A DNA stretch of 64,000 nt, from NCBI GenBank assembly GCA_021464245.1, contig JADCRB010000068.1, positions 6,868,134 to 6,932,133 of the forward strand, written 5' to 3'. The notes under the pieces are model-generated. The model saw only the letters and a program-made list of their open reading frames with translations. It was not told the origin of the DNA and ran no database searches. Positions 1 through 12,949 of this stretch are shown here, piece by piece. The stretch comes from Carallia brachiata. Taxonomy: Eukaryota; Streptophyta; Magnoliopsida; Malpighiales; Rhizophoraceae. Numbering within the stretch: the stretch's first letter is position 1; each line of letters starts with the position of its first letter. The position numbers and the translations under genes are program-made.

Positions 1-2903
<2,903 letters not shown>

Positions 2904-3467
2904 TTAGATTTGGATTTGGATACTCTTGAAGATCAACACAAGAGCCTAAAGTTTTTTGAAAGTTTTTTTATCATTCTTGATTTTTATAGTTGCCGATTTA
3001 CCTTGTACACATAATTTAACTATTTTAAATTATTTATTTGCTATCATAATTTTGTGATTCTTATATTGCCAACACATTAGAATTAAAAAAATCTAATATT
3101 TCTAATCGTGAGTAGTGAAGCAAAGAGAGTAAAACAAAATAGGTGAGATGTGTGTTAGCGTGCTGAGAGAGAGTACCAATGAAATAAACATGTCAGAGAA
3201 CAGCAAAGTTAAATAAGTGTGTGCTGTCGTGAAAGAGACAAAACGAGTAGAGACAAAATAAGTGAAATGCGTGTGTGTCGCGTGGGAGATTGAGTGAGAG
3301 TTGAAAAATTAATGAGTGTGTTGTGTAGTTTTTTAGTTTGATATATAATAAAATTGTCTATTGTTTCTTGAATTAGTCCCATGCATATTTAACAACTCCT
3401 ATTTTAAGTTCCTAGTACGAATCCCAATCTAACTTTTTACTCTTTTATGATGCGATTTGCTATTTAT
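2904..3467. other. 5' flank of the terpene synthase gene
   Basis: This holds the leader and core promoter, then AT-rich sequence with a GA/GTGT-rich patch at about 3110-3320 (AGTGAG/GAGAGT words). No gene was seen. Confidence 0.5.
2981..2988 (-). promoter_or_regulatory. TATA box of the terpene synthase gene
   Basis: TATAAAAA reads on the minus strand 85 bases before the start codon. That leaves a 5' leader of about 50 bases, which is normal for a plant gene. No other TATA match is as well placed. Tissue- or stress-specific elements were not judged. Confidence 0.55.
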
Positions 3468-4117
3468 CAAGGTTCCCAGAACCGAACCGGTCATTGAACC
3501 GGAAAATTGAGAGGTTCAAGGTTCAACCGGTTCGACCGGTAAAACCGCGGTTAAACCGGTAAAACCGGTATTTAATATTAAATATATAAAAATTAAATTT
3601 TTATATAGCTTATATAATTATATAAAATGTTATATTATATAAGAATGATAATAAATATTTAAAATAAAGTGTATTTTAAGAATTATACTAATATTTACAT
3701 ACATTAAAGATATTACAATTAGTATATTTAACAAAATATAATTTATAAAAATTAATTTAAAAAATAATACTTATAAATAGTGATTAAATATTAATTTTTA
3801 AATTTTAAAGATTAAATTGAAAATTTTAATCAGTTGAGGACTAAATTAGAATTTTTAGTTAAAATTAGAGTTTTAATTATAATTTAGATAAAGTTTTGGG
3901 TTAAATTATAATTTAAAATTTTTTAATTTAAATTGAACCGGTTTATCCGGTTCAACCGGTCCCGGTTTTCCCGGTTCTTAACCGATTTTTCCAGTTCTTG
4001 ACCAGTTTTTTCGGTTCGGTCCGAATTTCATTTTTAGACTTGAATCGGACCGGACCTAGAGCCAGTTCCCATTTTTTCAATTGAACCGACCGATCCGGTT
4101 CGGTTTTCAATTCCATG
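3468..4117. mobile_element. hAT-type MITE rich in CCGGTT motifs
   Basis: The 650-bp element begins with CA and ends with TG. It is flanked by CTATTTAT (3460-3467) and CTATCTAT (4118-4125), an 8-bp target duplication with one change. The terminal inverted repeats are imperfect but share AACCGAACCGG near both ends. Clusters of AACCGG/CCGGTT lie within 100-180 bases of each end around an AT-rich core. CA...TG ends and an 8-bp duplication are typical of hAT elements. There is no coding capacity, so it must have been moved by another element's transposase. Confidence 0.75.
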
Positions 4118-4189
4118 CTATCTATTCGAGTGTTATTTTCCCCCATTGCTAACTAATGTTATATATAGACAAAAGTCTCGTTACTGGGA

Positions 4190-4385
4190 CTCAGAAAACT
4201 ATCATGAGCCTGATGCAGGGTCTGCTTGGATGACATGATGGCAATAACATCCAAAATAATTTTTTTTTTTTGAAATTTTATTTCTTTTGACAAAAAATAA
4301 CTAGATGTGCCTATGCTAAATGTACAAATAATTTAAGAGGTGTTTGGTTTTGTTAATAGAAGCTGATTATTGTTGGAAACAAAAA
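4190..4385 (+). repeat. Dispersed repeat R1, first copy
   Basis: This stretch matches 8592-8790. Shared words include GATGACATGAT, CTTTTGACAAAAA/CTTTGACAAAAA, CTAGATGTG and GTGTTTGGTTTTGTTAAT. The poly-A/poly-T tracts between the words differ. The source family was not recognised. Confidence 0.6.
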
Positions 4386-5304
4386 AAAAAAAAAAAAAAC
4401 AAAGTAGACAGTATTTGATTATTATTATTATTTTTTTTTTTGGATTTGTTGTTATTAATATCTTCTCCAAAATGCTGTTGATAAAAAAAAATAAGATGAG
4501 TTTACCTTTTCTTTTCATGAGTAGCTGATAATAAAAAAATTACAAAAATTGACCCTTTAAAAGCAGATAATACAAAACACATGTTAGACAAGGTGAGAAA
4601 TTGAGGTCTATGTGAAACTGTGCAAGCAGTGGGAAACTAATAGGAATAATAATATATATTTTTTTTAACATAGCGGCGAATTGCCTATTTATACTTTTAT
4701 TTTCGTTTTTTAATCGTTACAAAGTACATATCTAGTCAGCAACAACACGTCTATAGTAAAAAGAACACGGAAAATTTTGGGTCAAACGTATGAGTAGTAA
4801 TCTGATAAAGTTAATAAAAAATAAAAAGTGTTGAATTTTAAATAATAATATTTATATTTTTAATAATTAAATTTTGTCATTAAATTTTTTTATTTAAAAT
4901 ATATATATTATTATTTAAAATTACTAGATTGTTATTTTCAAAACAATCTCTAAGACTGACTTTTTGTGTATTGAAACCACGCTCAAAAAATATATTATTT
5001 TTTAAAGATAGTACAATGCATGGTACATGCATAGTAAAGTTTGGTACGAAAATTAATAATAAAATAATAATATTTTAAGTTTAATACAATGCATATTTTT
5101 TGTTTGCTATATCTCTTTGCTTTTTTGTTTTTCTTTTTTTGTTTGGTTCAATCATGGTACATGCATGTGTATAATTTTTTTTTTGCTTTTGTTTCAGATT
5201 TTAAAGTTAATTATTTTGTTATAATTACATTTCATCTAATTTTTTATATACTTATTATTAATTTTGGTTGATTATAAGTCATACATTTAATGAATATTTT
5301 TGTT
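4386..5304. other. AT-rich spacer without a recognised gene
   Basis: There are homopolymer A and T runs, including a run of about 19 A at 4381-4399, and repeated GCATGGTACATGCAT-like words near 5015-5030 and 5153-5168. The short open frames here are low-complexity and were not called. Confidence 0.5.
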
Positions 5305-6245
5305 CAAAAGTAAAATATCTATTATAATTATTTTATTATTTAATTGATAATAATTAATTCTAATTTAATTAAAAAATAACAATAATTACAATGAGTAATA
5401 AATAACAACAACAACAATCAATAACCCAAAATAAACACCCCTCAAACACATTATGTATGACTATTGGTGCAAATTGTATTAAACGTAGTATTTTAAGGTA
5501 TTGCACTTTCACTAGCCTTCATGCATAGTATATTCGGTGTACTTGCACATTTAATTGGTCCTCATGCGCGTTATGTGATTGTTATCAAAAAAATAAAATT
5601 TTCAAAAAAAGAAAATATTGTACGCTGGCGTCTCTCAGTTCACAGTGAATCCACACGACAAGCATGGCCAAAAAATTATCAATTTTCTATGCCAGAAGCG
5701 TCGGTGATTAATTTAAGCTAGCAAAGCCTTGGCCCATCTTTCTTTGCTGCATTTATCACGTTTTTCTCTGTGTTTCTTTGTCTTTCTGTTGTTTCGTATT
5801 TATGTCTATTATTAAGTAATCAAATTATATTTAAGGGCCATTGGGTACGCCGCACCACGGATGAAACATGATTTAAATAAACAGTTATTCTATACTTGAT
5901 TCAAAATAAAAAAAAAAAGGATTGTAATCTTATTTTTAGTGTTAAAAAAATAAAATATCTTATATTAAAAAGAAATAAATTCTTGACATGATTTACAATA
6001 AAATGACTTTCTCTTACTTTCATCTTAAATTTTTGATTGACTTTAAGGCCTGCTGTTATTATTTAACATAATATTAAAACTTAATTTACTCCTCTTATCC
6101 AAACTTGTTAATTTAACCCATTTTTATGAGTTTGGCTAGTTTCAATCTAATTTTCTTGTGACACAAGTTAATTAGGCCTAATACGTATTAAAAATGTGTA
6201 TTAAAAGAATAAAATATCTTATGTTGATAAGAAATAAGTCTATAT
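5305..6245 (+). repeat. Interspersed repeat R2, copy A (about 0.94 kb)
   Basis: It matches an inverted copy at 35985-36965 over nearly its whole length, and partial copies at 8805-9420 and 10655-11620. Landmarks are an AAC-rich stretch (about 5402), GGTCCTCATG, CAGTGAATCCAC, GCCCATCTTTCTTTGCTGC, TATATTTAAGGGCCATTGGG, GAAACATGATTTAAATAAAC and CTAATACGTATTA. A motif with AATAAAATATCTTAT occurs twice inside it, about 250 bases apart. No protein or clear terminal repeats were found, so it may be a solo LTR-like or non-autonomous element. Confidence 0.6.
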
Positions 6246-6589
6246 AACATAGACTTTTAGTGCCAACTAAAATACAAGTGAAGGATCTGTCACATAATGA
6301 TAATGAATTTTAATGTCTATTAAAAGCTCAAGGTGAAGGTGAAGGTGAAGGTAGTGATTATCATAAAATCATTTTTCTGAAATTTAGTGATTCTTTAAAA
6401 TTAAATAATATTTGTTTTTTTATTTTTTTTTAGTAAACATCGTCAATATTTAAGCTTATAATCACTATCAATTGCCTTCAAAACAAAAATTTGTTTTGAC
6501 AAAGATGTGAGTCTTTATGATAACCAATACGAAAAAATTCACTGACGGGAAAAAAGTAGACGGAGGAAAGTCAAAAAAAAAAAAAAAAA
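6246..6589. other. Spacer with a short GGTGAA array
   Basis: GGTGAA is repeated three times at 6332-6350. The words TTTCTGAAATTTAGTGATTC at about 6375 recur near 9410 and 11540. No gene was seen. Confidence 0.45.
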
Positions 6590-6800
6590 GCATTGCTATA
6601 GGACTCAATGATAACCAATAAGTGTTTTACAACATTTGACATGCGTTACAAAAAATAGAAAATTCGTTGCTATGGGTTTACGTGGACTTTTTTCACAAAT
6701 GTTACTTAAATGTCTCTTTAGAAAGTGTCGCTAGGCGTAAAGTGATATTTTAGAAAACGTTGCTATGGTCAATATACTAGCGCTTTTAGTAATGTTAATA
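6590..6800. repeat. Cluster of GTTGCTAT motifs, CACTA-like subterminal region
   Basis: Short variants of one motif (ATTGCTATAGG, GTTGCTATGGG, TGTCGCTAGG, CGTTGCTATGG) recur within 200 bases. Arrays of short degenerate motifs like this are typical of subterminal regions of plant CACTA transposons. No CACTA terminus could be placed beside it. Confidence 0.35.
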
Positions 6801-8174
6801 TAACATAGTCTATTGTGACAAATATAATTGTCATTATAAGCATATCAAATTGTCATTACAAGCCATAATATTTATTGGTTGTGAATTTTATTTTGTTTTT
6901 ATAATTGGTGAAATTATATAAATTTGGTATTCATTATTATATTAAAAAATTACAAATATTCTTAGTTGAATAACCATTAATTGTTACTTAACAAAAGATT
7001 GAAAATGGACCAAAAAACTAAAAACTAAAACTAAATAAACATAACAATAAATTCATAAAATATTATTTTTATTAATAGTAATAACTCTTTTTGTACAATA
7101 ATGGCCAAAATATCAAATTGCATATTTGAACAATATAAAGATCACTTGGAACTCTTTCCTTTATAGATCCAAGGCTCAAAATAATAAATTTATGCAAAAA
7201 CAAACAAAAATCTTGAATACTTTTCATTCTTCATTGCTCAATTTCTTTCCAACCTTCTAGCCTCTTCAATATTCTCCTGCATAAATGAAAATATACAACT
7301 TCTATCCTTCTAGAAATTATGTAAAGGAACGCTTAGTTAACACACTATGATATGGGAAGGACAAAAATATATAGTGGAACACAACTTGCAAGTGCTCCTT
7401 GAACAAATTCATCAGCTTGCAAAAATGAACAACAAAGTTAGGATTTATGAAATAAGAGTTCAAAGCAATATTTAAATGTTTAATAGTATGTAAAAGAGCA
7501 TGATTGTTGAGATCAAAGTCCCCATCGGGATTTTCCAAGAGCTCTTTGTTAGAGAACAAATGGTTTAAACAAGAAGAACAAGAAGTGATGAACCAAAAAA
7601 AAAAAAAAAGTAGGAGAGGTTGTGGTCTTTCTAGATAAAGTGGTTTACATAGAAAATAGAAATTCGAAAATTAGAAGACTATCCTAGTGGTGTCACAAAA
7701 CAATCAAAACTTTAGTGGGAGTGGGATACTTAGATTTTCCATCTAAAATAAATTGAGGAAGGATAAAGGCCTCCTTTGTTAGCGTATTTTGTTTTAAAAG
7801 TTCAATGTTTTTGATAAAATTGGTCCACTGTTATTTATATCAATTAAATTGGCGCACAAAAATAGGAGGGAAGCCAAAAAAAAAAAAAGTGAAATCATTT
7901 ACTCTAACTGTTATCCAAGGTTGATCCAAGAAAGAAGAAAGAAAGAGACCAAGAAAAACAAAAGAAATGGAAATGGCAAAACCAAAAGAGAGAGAGCAAA
8001 GAGAGATACGTTTGGCTGTAAAAAGGTTCTCAATAATCCAACTGATCATTGTCGCTAGTTATAGAATGCTTAAAAATGGATTGGATGGGAGTCTAAGAGA
8101 TCATCCACCAAATCCTATTATCAGTTACTTAAACCCAAACGACCCTATAGCATCAGTGACAAGACAATCAAGTA
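6801..8174. other. AT-rich spacer, no recognised gene
   Basis: A minus-strand open frame of 80 codons at 7317-7559 has mixed composition but no family I recognise; it might be a transposase scrap, given the motif cluster at 6590-6800. Overlapping frames at 7840-8240 lie in A-rich sequence and were not accepted. Confidence 0.4.
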
Positions 8175-8590
8175 TATTATTTTTTGATTTTACTAAATCA
8201 ATCTTTTTATTTATAAAAAGTGGTCAATCTATTAATAAATGAGTTTATTTAATGAAAATTATTAAAAAAATTAAATACATGAATTACATATTTTTTTATC
8301 AACAAAATATGCACATTAAATATATTTTTAATCAACAAATATACGAATTAAATAAATAGCATGTATATTTTTTAATAAGAAAAATATTCAATTAATGTAT
8401 TTAACTATTTTTTAAATAATTTTTTGTAAGGTCAAAATTATTTTTTAATAGATTTATCACTTTTCGTCAAAAGAGAGATTGATTTGGTAAAAAATTAAAA
8501 GATCTATAACTCAAATGAAATTTTAAAAAAGTTTAAGACTCATATGTAAAAAAATGTAAAGGTTTAAGACTTAAAGTATAGATATCCCAG
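8175..8590. mobile_element. Diverged, truncated relative of the MULE-MITE at 18580-19079
   Basis: It shares the interior AGTGGTCAATCTATTAA, the words CAACAAAATATGCA and AAATATACGAATTAAATA, and the right arm with GACTCAAATGAAAT-type and AAAGGTTTAAGAC words, ending near GATATCCC. The outer left arm is missing or too diverged to follow, and no target duplication was found. There is no coding capacity. Confidence 0.6.
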
Positions 8591-8591
8591 T

Positions 8592-8790
8592 CTGACATAA
8601 GGTCTATTTAGATGACATGATCGTATTATTACTTAGAATAAAATATTTATTTTTTAATTTATTTTCAAAATTTTAATTTTCTTTGACAAAAATATCTAGA
8701 TGTGTGTGATAGACTGGCTAAATGTACAAAATAATTCAAGGCGTGTTTGGTTTTGTTAATGGAAATTGCTGATGGCTGTTAGAAATCAAA
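8592..8790 (+). repeat. Dispersed repeat R1, second copy
   Basis: It is the counterpart of 4190-4385. Here it directly precedes R2 copy B, whereas at the first site about 900 bases of unrelated AT-rich DNA separate R1 from R2. R1 and R2 may therefore be parts of one larger element. Confidence 0.6.
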
Positions 8791-8804
8791 TGGGATTTGA
8801 CCCC

Positions 8805-9420
8805 TTCACAGTTCACACTGAATCCACGTGACTTTTATGCCAAAAACGGAGCAATACTTCCAATGAGACAGGTCAGCAATGAAAGCCTAATAACGTCGTT
8901 CATTAATTTAAGCAAGAGGACTATTACATAAACATAAAAAAAAAATTATCATATTTTGATTATACTATAATTATAAATAAATTTTTTATAACCGTAATCA
9001 CAAAATGTAAATTAAAAAAATAATTATATTTTTTATTATATATTTATTATTATTATTATTACAAAAATAATCCTTCTAATTATAATATAATCAATCTGTA
9101 TGCTAAAATCATTTGCCCTTGTACATTTTCCGTTTAAGCAAAGCCTTAGCCCATTTTTCTCCGCTGCATTTGGTACATCTTTCTCCGTGCTTCTTTTTCT
9201 TTCGTCTGTTTCGCACTTATGTCTACTAAGCAATCAAATTATATTTAAGGGCCTTGGGTATGCGGCACCCCGCACGAAACATGATTTAAAAAAACAGATC
9301 CTTTTAGCATATCTTTTATTTGCTTGATTAAAAAAAAAATAAATGTGATCTCATTTTTAGGTCCTTCCCTCGTATTTCAGTTGGCGCTATTGGTAAAAAG
9401 TCAGTTTTCTGAAATTTAAT
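8805..9420 (+). repeat. Interspersed repeat R2, copy B
   Basis: It shares TTCACAGTTCACACTGAATCC, GCATTTGGTACATCTTTCTCC-like sequence, TATATTTAAGGGCC, GAAACATGATTTAAA and TTTTTAGGTC with the other copies. An AT-rich block at about 8930-9085 interrupts it. The tail AGTTGGCGCTATTGGTAAAA is shared with 11514-11533. No coding content was seen. Confidence 0.6.
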
Positions 9421-10654
9421 GAAAAAACCGACGGCGTCAAAATAGGAAAGCCTACGCCAACCAAGGATGCTCGTCGTTGGAGTGGCTGTGCGTCACTTTT
9501 CTAAAGAGAGATGGGTTACTTGTTGAATATTATTTTAATTGATTATTTTTTATTAATTATTTATTATTAATTATTATTTTTTATTTTTTTGTTACTGATT
9601 GTTAATAAAATTAATGAAATATTTGATTAATTTTATACTTATTGTTGCGGTTGAATACTAAAATATTTAATTTAGACATTTAATTTATATAAATATATTA
9701 TTTAAAAATTTTATTTTTATATTTTATAATTTTATATTCTTAGAATAATATTTTATAAATAATGTTAAACTTTTTTTCACTTAATTTTTAGCTTTTTTTA
9801 AAAAATATTAATTATTACTAAATAATAAAAAATAAATTGTTACAGATTTTTTTTTATAAGTGTCAATATTAAAAAATTAAAGTAAAAAAGTATTATTTAA
9901 GAATAGTCTACAAAAGATTATATTTATACAAATATTAATAAAATAAATTAACCTATCTAATTTATGTGACAAGTAAAAAAAAAAATAATAGAATTATATA
10001 AATATTCTTTAAGAGTAATTTAGTATATAAATTATTATTAATATTAAAAAATAAAAAGTAACTTAAAATGTAGTAAAAAGTAACTCTAAACTATTTTTCA
10101 ATCAATTACTGTTAAAAAATTATATAAGAAAATGAGAAAAATTAAATAGTAATATTAAAATATTTATTACACACTTATCATTCTCCTTTTTAAAAATAAA
10201 ATATAAATACACTTCCTAAAAAACAAACCCAAATACCCCCTTAAGGTCATAGACCAAGCCAATATTCAAATTAACCTCAAATTAACCGAGCTTCCACTTT
10301 CCCAAGTAATTGACTAAGGCATAGGAGAGCAAGGAAGAAGGAGAATCGGTGATCTCAAGGATCTAAAGAGTTCAATGGTAGCCACACCAGTGACACAAAA
10401 GAACCAGTGGAGTAGGTGATTCGTTTCTTTTTGTTTCTTTTACTAAAAAGTACTAAAATTTTCTTAAATATGTCATGATTTTGTTCAACACACTTATTTT
10501 CTGTATTTGATACGCGTGTTTAAATTTTTAAAAAGAAAGTTTTTGTCAGATACTTTTTTAACATATCTGATATATGTTCAAGGCATGTTAAATATATATC
10601 TAAATCGAATATGTGTCTGATAAATATACCTCTTTAAAATAAAGTATCAGTAGA
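9421..10654. other. AT-rich spacer without a recognised gene
   Basis: The sequence is very AT-rich, with A/T runs and stop codons in all frames. The only mixed-composition stretch is about 10240-10430, where nothing was recognised. Confidence 0.5.
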
Positions 10655-11620
10655 TCCTAGCTTTTCTCACATTTTCCTCCGCGTTTCTTTGTCTTTCTTC
10701 TGTTTGGTTATTATGTCTATGCGAAAAGATGGGAGGATTGAACGAGCAGGATACAAGAATGTCAATAATAGAATAATATAAAATATTTTTGTATTGACAA
10801 TAATTTTTTTATAATAAAAAAATAATATTATAATTTTTTATATTATATTTTATTAATTTTATTATAAAAATAATTAATATCATTGTATTATTAACTTTTT
10901 TTTAATTATTAACAACATAATTTAAATAAACAAACCTTTTTATCATGTTTTTCATTTACTTGATTAAAAAAAACGATTGTGAAAAGATGTCAATGTCTGT
11001 TAAATCAAAATACCAAGCAACAAAATGTCGACAGTCTCTCTATTATTGTGTCGTTTGAAAAGATGTCACTGGTTTTCACAATCAAATATCAATTTCAATG
11101 TTGACAATGTCTCTGTTCAGGGCCATTGGGCCGCAGCCCGCATGAAACACGATTTAAATAAACACATATTTTTGTAATGTTTTTCACTTACTTGATAAAA
11201 AAACGATTGTGAAAAGATGTGAAGTCTGTTAAATCAAATTAGCAGGCATCAAAATTTTGACAATCTCTCTATTTTTTGTGTCACATTTTTTGGTATTGTA
11301 CAAATTTTATTTATTTAATATAAAATTTATATAAAAATTAGCATTTAATATAAAATTTTATTATATAAAAATAAATTTATCATTTCTCATTTAAAAATTT
11401 CGAATATAAGATCTTGGATATTCGTTTTTTCGTTTTGGTCTGTCTCTTGCCCATTTCTTTGCTTGATTAAAAAAAAATTGTGACCTTATTTTTAGGTCAT
11501 TCACTCGTAATTCAGTTGGCGCTATTGGTAAAAAAATCAGTTTTCTGAAATTTAATGATTCTTTAAAATTAAAAAATATTTATTTTGTATTTTTTTTAAA
11601 TCAGTCGACATGAAAATTAA
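10655..11620 (+). repeat. Interspersed repeat R2, rearranged copy C
   Basis: R2 words appear in shuffled form: CCTCCGCGTTTCTTTGTC (about 10677), GGGCCATTGGG and CATGAAACACGATTTAAAT (about 11121-11158), and AGTTGGCGCTATTGGTAAAA (11514). A unit of about 120 bases containing CGATTGTGAAAAGATGT is present twice, at 10922-11044 and 11158-11272. Confidence 0.55.
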
Positions 11621-11958
11621 GTCAGATTAAGATGGACGAGGTGTGGCTGCTAGTTTTCAGTAACTTTGTCCTCCCCCGTTCTGCCAGTTATCAATGTCAA
11701 TATTACGTACTCTATTAGGCCACAATCAAAGAATAAATATTTATGAGCACACATAAAATTATTTATACAGTATTTAAATTGTAATAATTATTTTAATTTA
11801 TTCAACTACAATGATAAAATATAAAATAAAAAAAATATTATTATTTTTTATTCATATTTTTACATGAATTAAGTTGTCAACACCATAATTAATCTCCTAA
11901 TAAGAAATGAAGTGAGAGAGAAAGCTGGACAGATTTTGAGAAAGGAAGAAAGAGAAAA

Positions 11959-12010
<52 letters not shown>

Positions 12011-12047
12011 CACCAATGGCAAGCAGTAGCTTTCATTAGATTATATT
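11621..12047. other. Spacer with a long GA microsatellite
   Basis: The spacer is AT-rich and ends in a GA-rich stretch and a (GA)n array. The open frame running through the array is a repeat artefact. Confidence 0.5.
11962..12008. repeat. (GA)n microsatellite
   Basis: An uninterrupted dinucleotide array of about 23 GA units, just before the CACTA-like region. It is likely to be length-polymorphic. Confidence 0.9.
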
Positions 12048-12388
12048 CACTAAGTCATATAAGACTTTTTGCAGTGGTCAAAAACCGCTGTTTAAAGTCC
12101 AATAATTACTACATATTGCCTAACGCAACAGTTTCTTGGTCGCCGCATTTGCTTACTGCTACCTATGATATAAGGCAGTGGTTTTTCAGAACTATTGTAG
12201 CAAAAACCTAACCGCTGCATTCTAGTGTTTAGGCAACAATTTTGGGTATTTTATGCAGCGGTTGTCTCAATTTTTGTGCAGCGGTTTTCTTATTTTATCC
12301 AACAGTCTTTATCAGTATTAGGAAGCGGTTAGTTTTCCTCCTTTTAAATAATAGTTTTCTTACTTTTAGGCAGTGGTTCTTATTTTTA
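12048..12388. mobile_element. CACTA-like transposon end with GCAGCGGTT subterminal repeats
   Basis: The stretch opens with CACTA and within 350 bases carries about ten variants of GCAGCGGTTTT and its reverse (for example AAAACCGCTG, GCAGCGGTTGTC, GCAGCGGTTTTC, GCAGTGGTTC). This is the layout of plant CACTA (En/Spm-like) subterminal regions. The terminus differs from the usual CACTACAAGAAAA, and the opposite end was not found. GCAAC-type motifs continue beyond the copia element at about 17464 and 17510, suggesting that element was inserted into this one. Confidence 0.5.
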
Positions 12389-12666
12389 GGATCTGTTTGT
12401 TTGCTATAAAATAACTTACTTTTGTAAAATATTTGCAGGAGAAAATATTTGTAGTGAAAATAATGATTTTCCCTTATCACTTATTTAAAACACACTTTGT
12501 GTTTTTCCCAGAAAATAACTTTAGCTCAGAAAAAAGAGAAATTATTTTTCCTAAAAATCTTAAAATTTTTCCCAAATTTTCCGTTGTAAAATATTTTACC
12601 TGAAACAAACGCTTGAAAATGAAGAAAATTTTTTCCTGTAAAATGTTTTCATGCAAACAAACACAC
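12389..12666. mobile_element. Putative small MITE
   Basis: Both ends carry TGTTTGTTTGC facing inward: at about 12394 on the plus strand, and as GCAAACAAACACAC at the right end. AAAATATTTTAC-type and TTTTCCTGTAAAA-type sequence lies between them. There are no open frames. It is flanked by TA-containing sequence, so the target duplication cannot be resolved. Confidence 0.45.
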
Positions 12667-12671
12667 TAGGT

Positions 12672-12874
12672 TGTTGTAGAACAAGAACAAAGATGGAGTT
12701 GTGGCATATCGCATGGCATAGCATTAACTGAGTTACATAGAACTCTATAGACATGATGTTTAACTAACAGATATGGATCACCGAAACTAACTAGCACTCT
12801 AGATAAGGGATGAAAAATAAAAATAACAATTTCAATAGAAGATTACACATAGAAACAAAGCATTATCTACAACA
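12672..12874 (-). repeat. 3' LTR of the copia element
   Basis: 203 bp, matching 17261-17461 with more than a dozen differences and small indels by eye. It contains a GGCAT duplication absent from the other LTR. Confidence 0.93.
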
Positions 12875-12885
12875 CCCCCCGCAAG
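12875..12885 (-). other. Polypurine tract of the copia element
   Basis: CTTGCGGGGGG on the minus strand directly abuts the 3' LTR, the expected position for the plus-strand DNA primer. Confidence 0.8.
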
Positions 12886-12949
12886 CTATGGACCGGTGCT
12901 GAAACTTCAACTTGGCACGCAGAAATTGAAAGTGAGCAGCAAATAATGG

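Noticed and set aside
3952..4146. Open frame of 64 codons on the minus strand
   Set aside because: It lies across the CCGGTT-rich end of the hAT-type MITE and is a by-product of the repeat motif.
4333..4518. Minus-strand open frame of 61 codons
   Set aside because: It is made of poly-A/poly-T translated as Lys, Phe and Ile runs.
5521..5721. Plus-strand open frame of 66 codons
   Set aside because: It lies inside repeat R2, and the inverted copy does not conserve the frame.
7840..8242. Three overlapping open frames on both strands
   Set aside because: A/G-rich low complexity, no family similarity, mutually overlapping.
11912..12211. Plus-strand open frame of 99 codons
   Set aside because: Its middle is a translated GA microsatellite and the rest is CACTA-like subterminal DNA.
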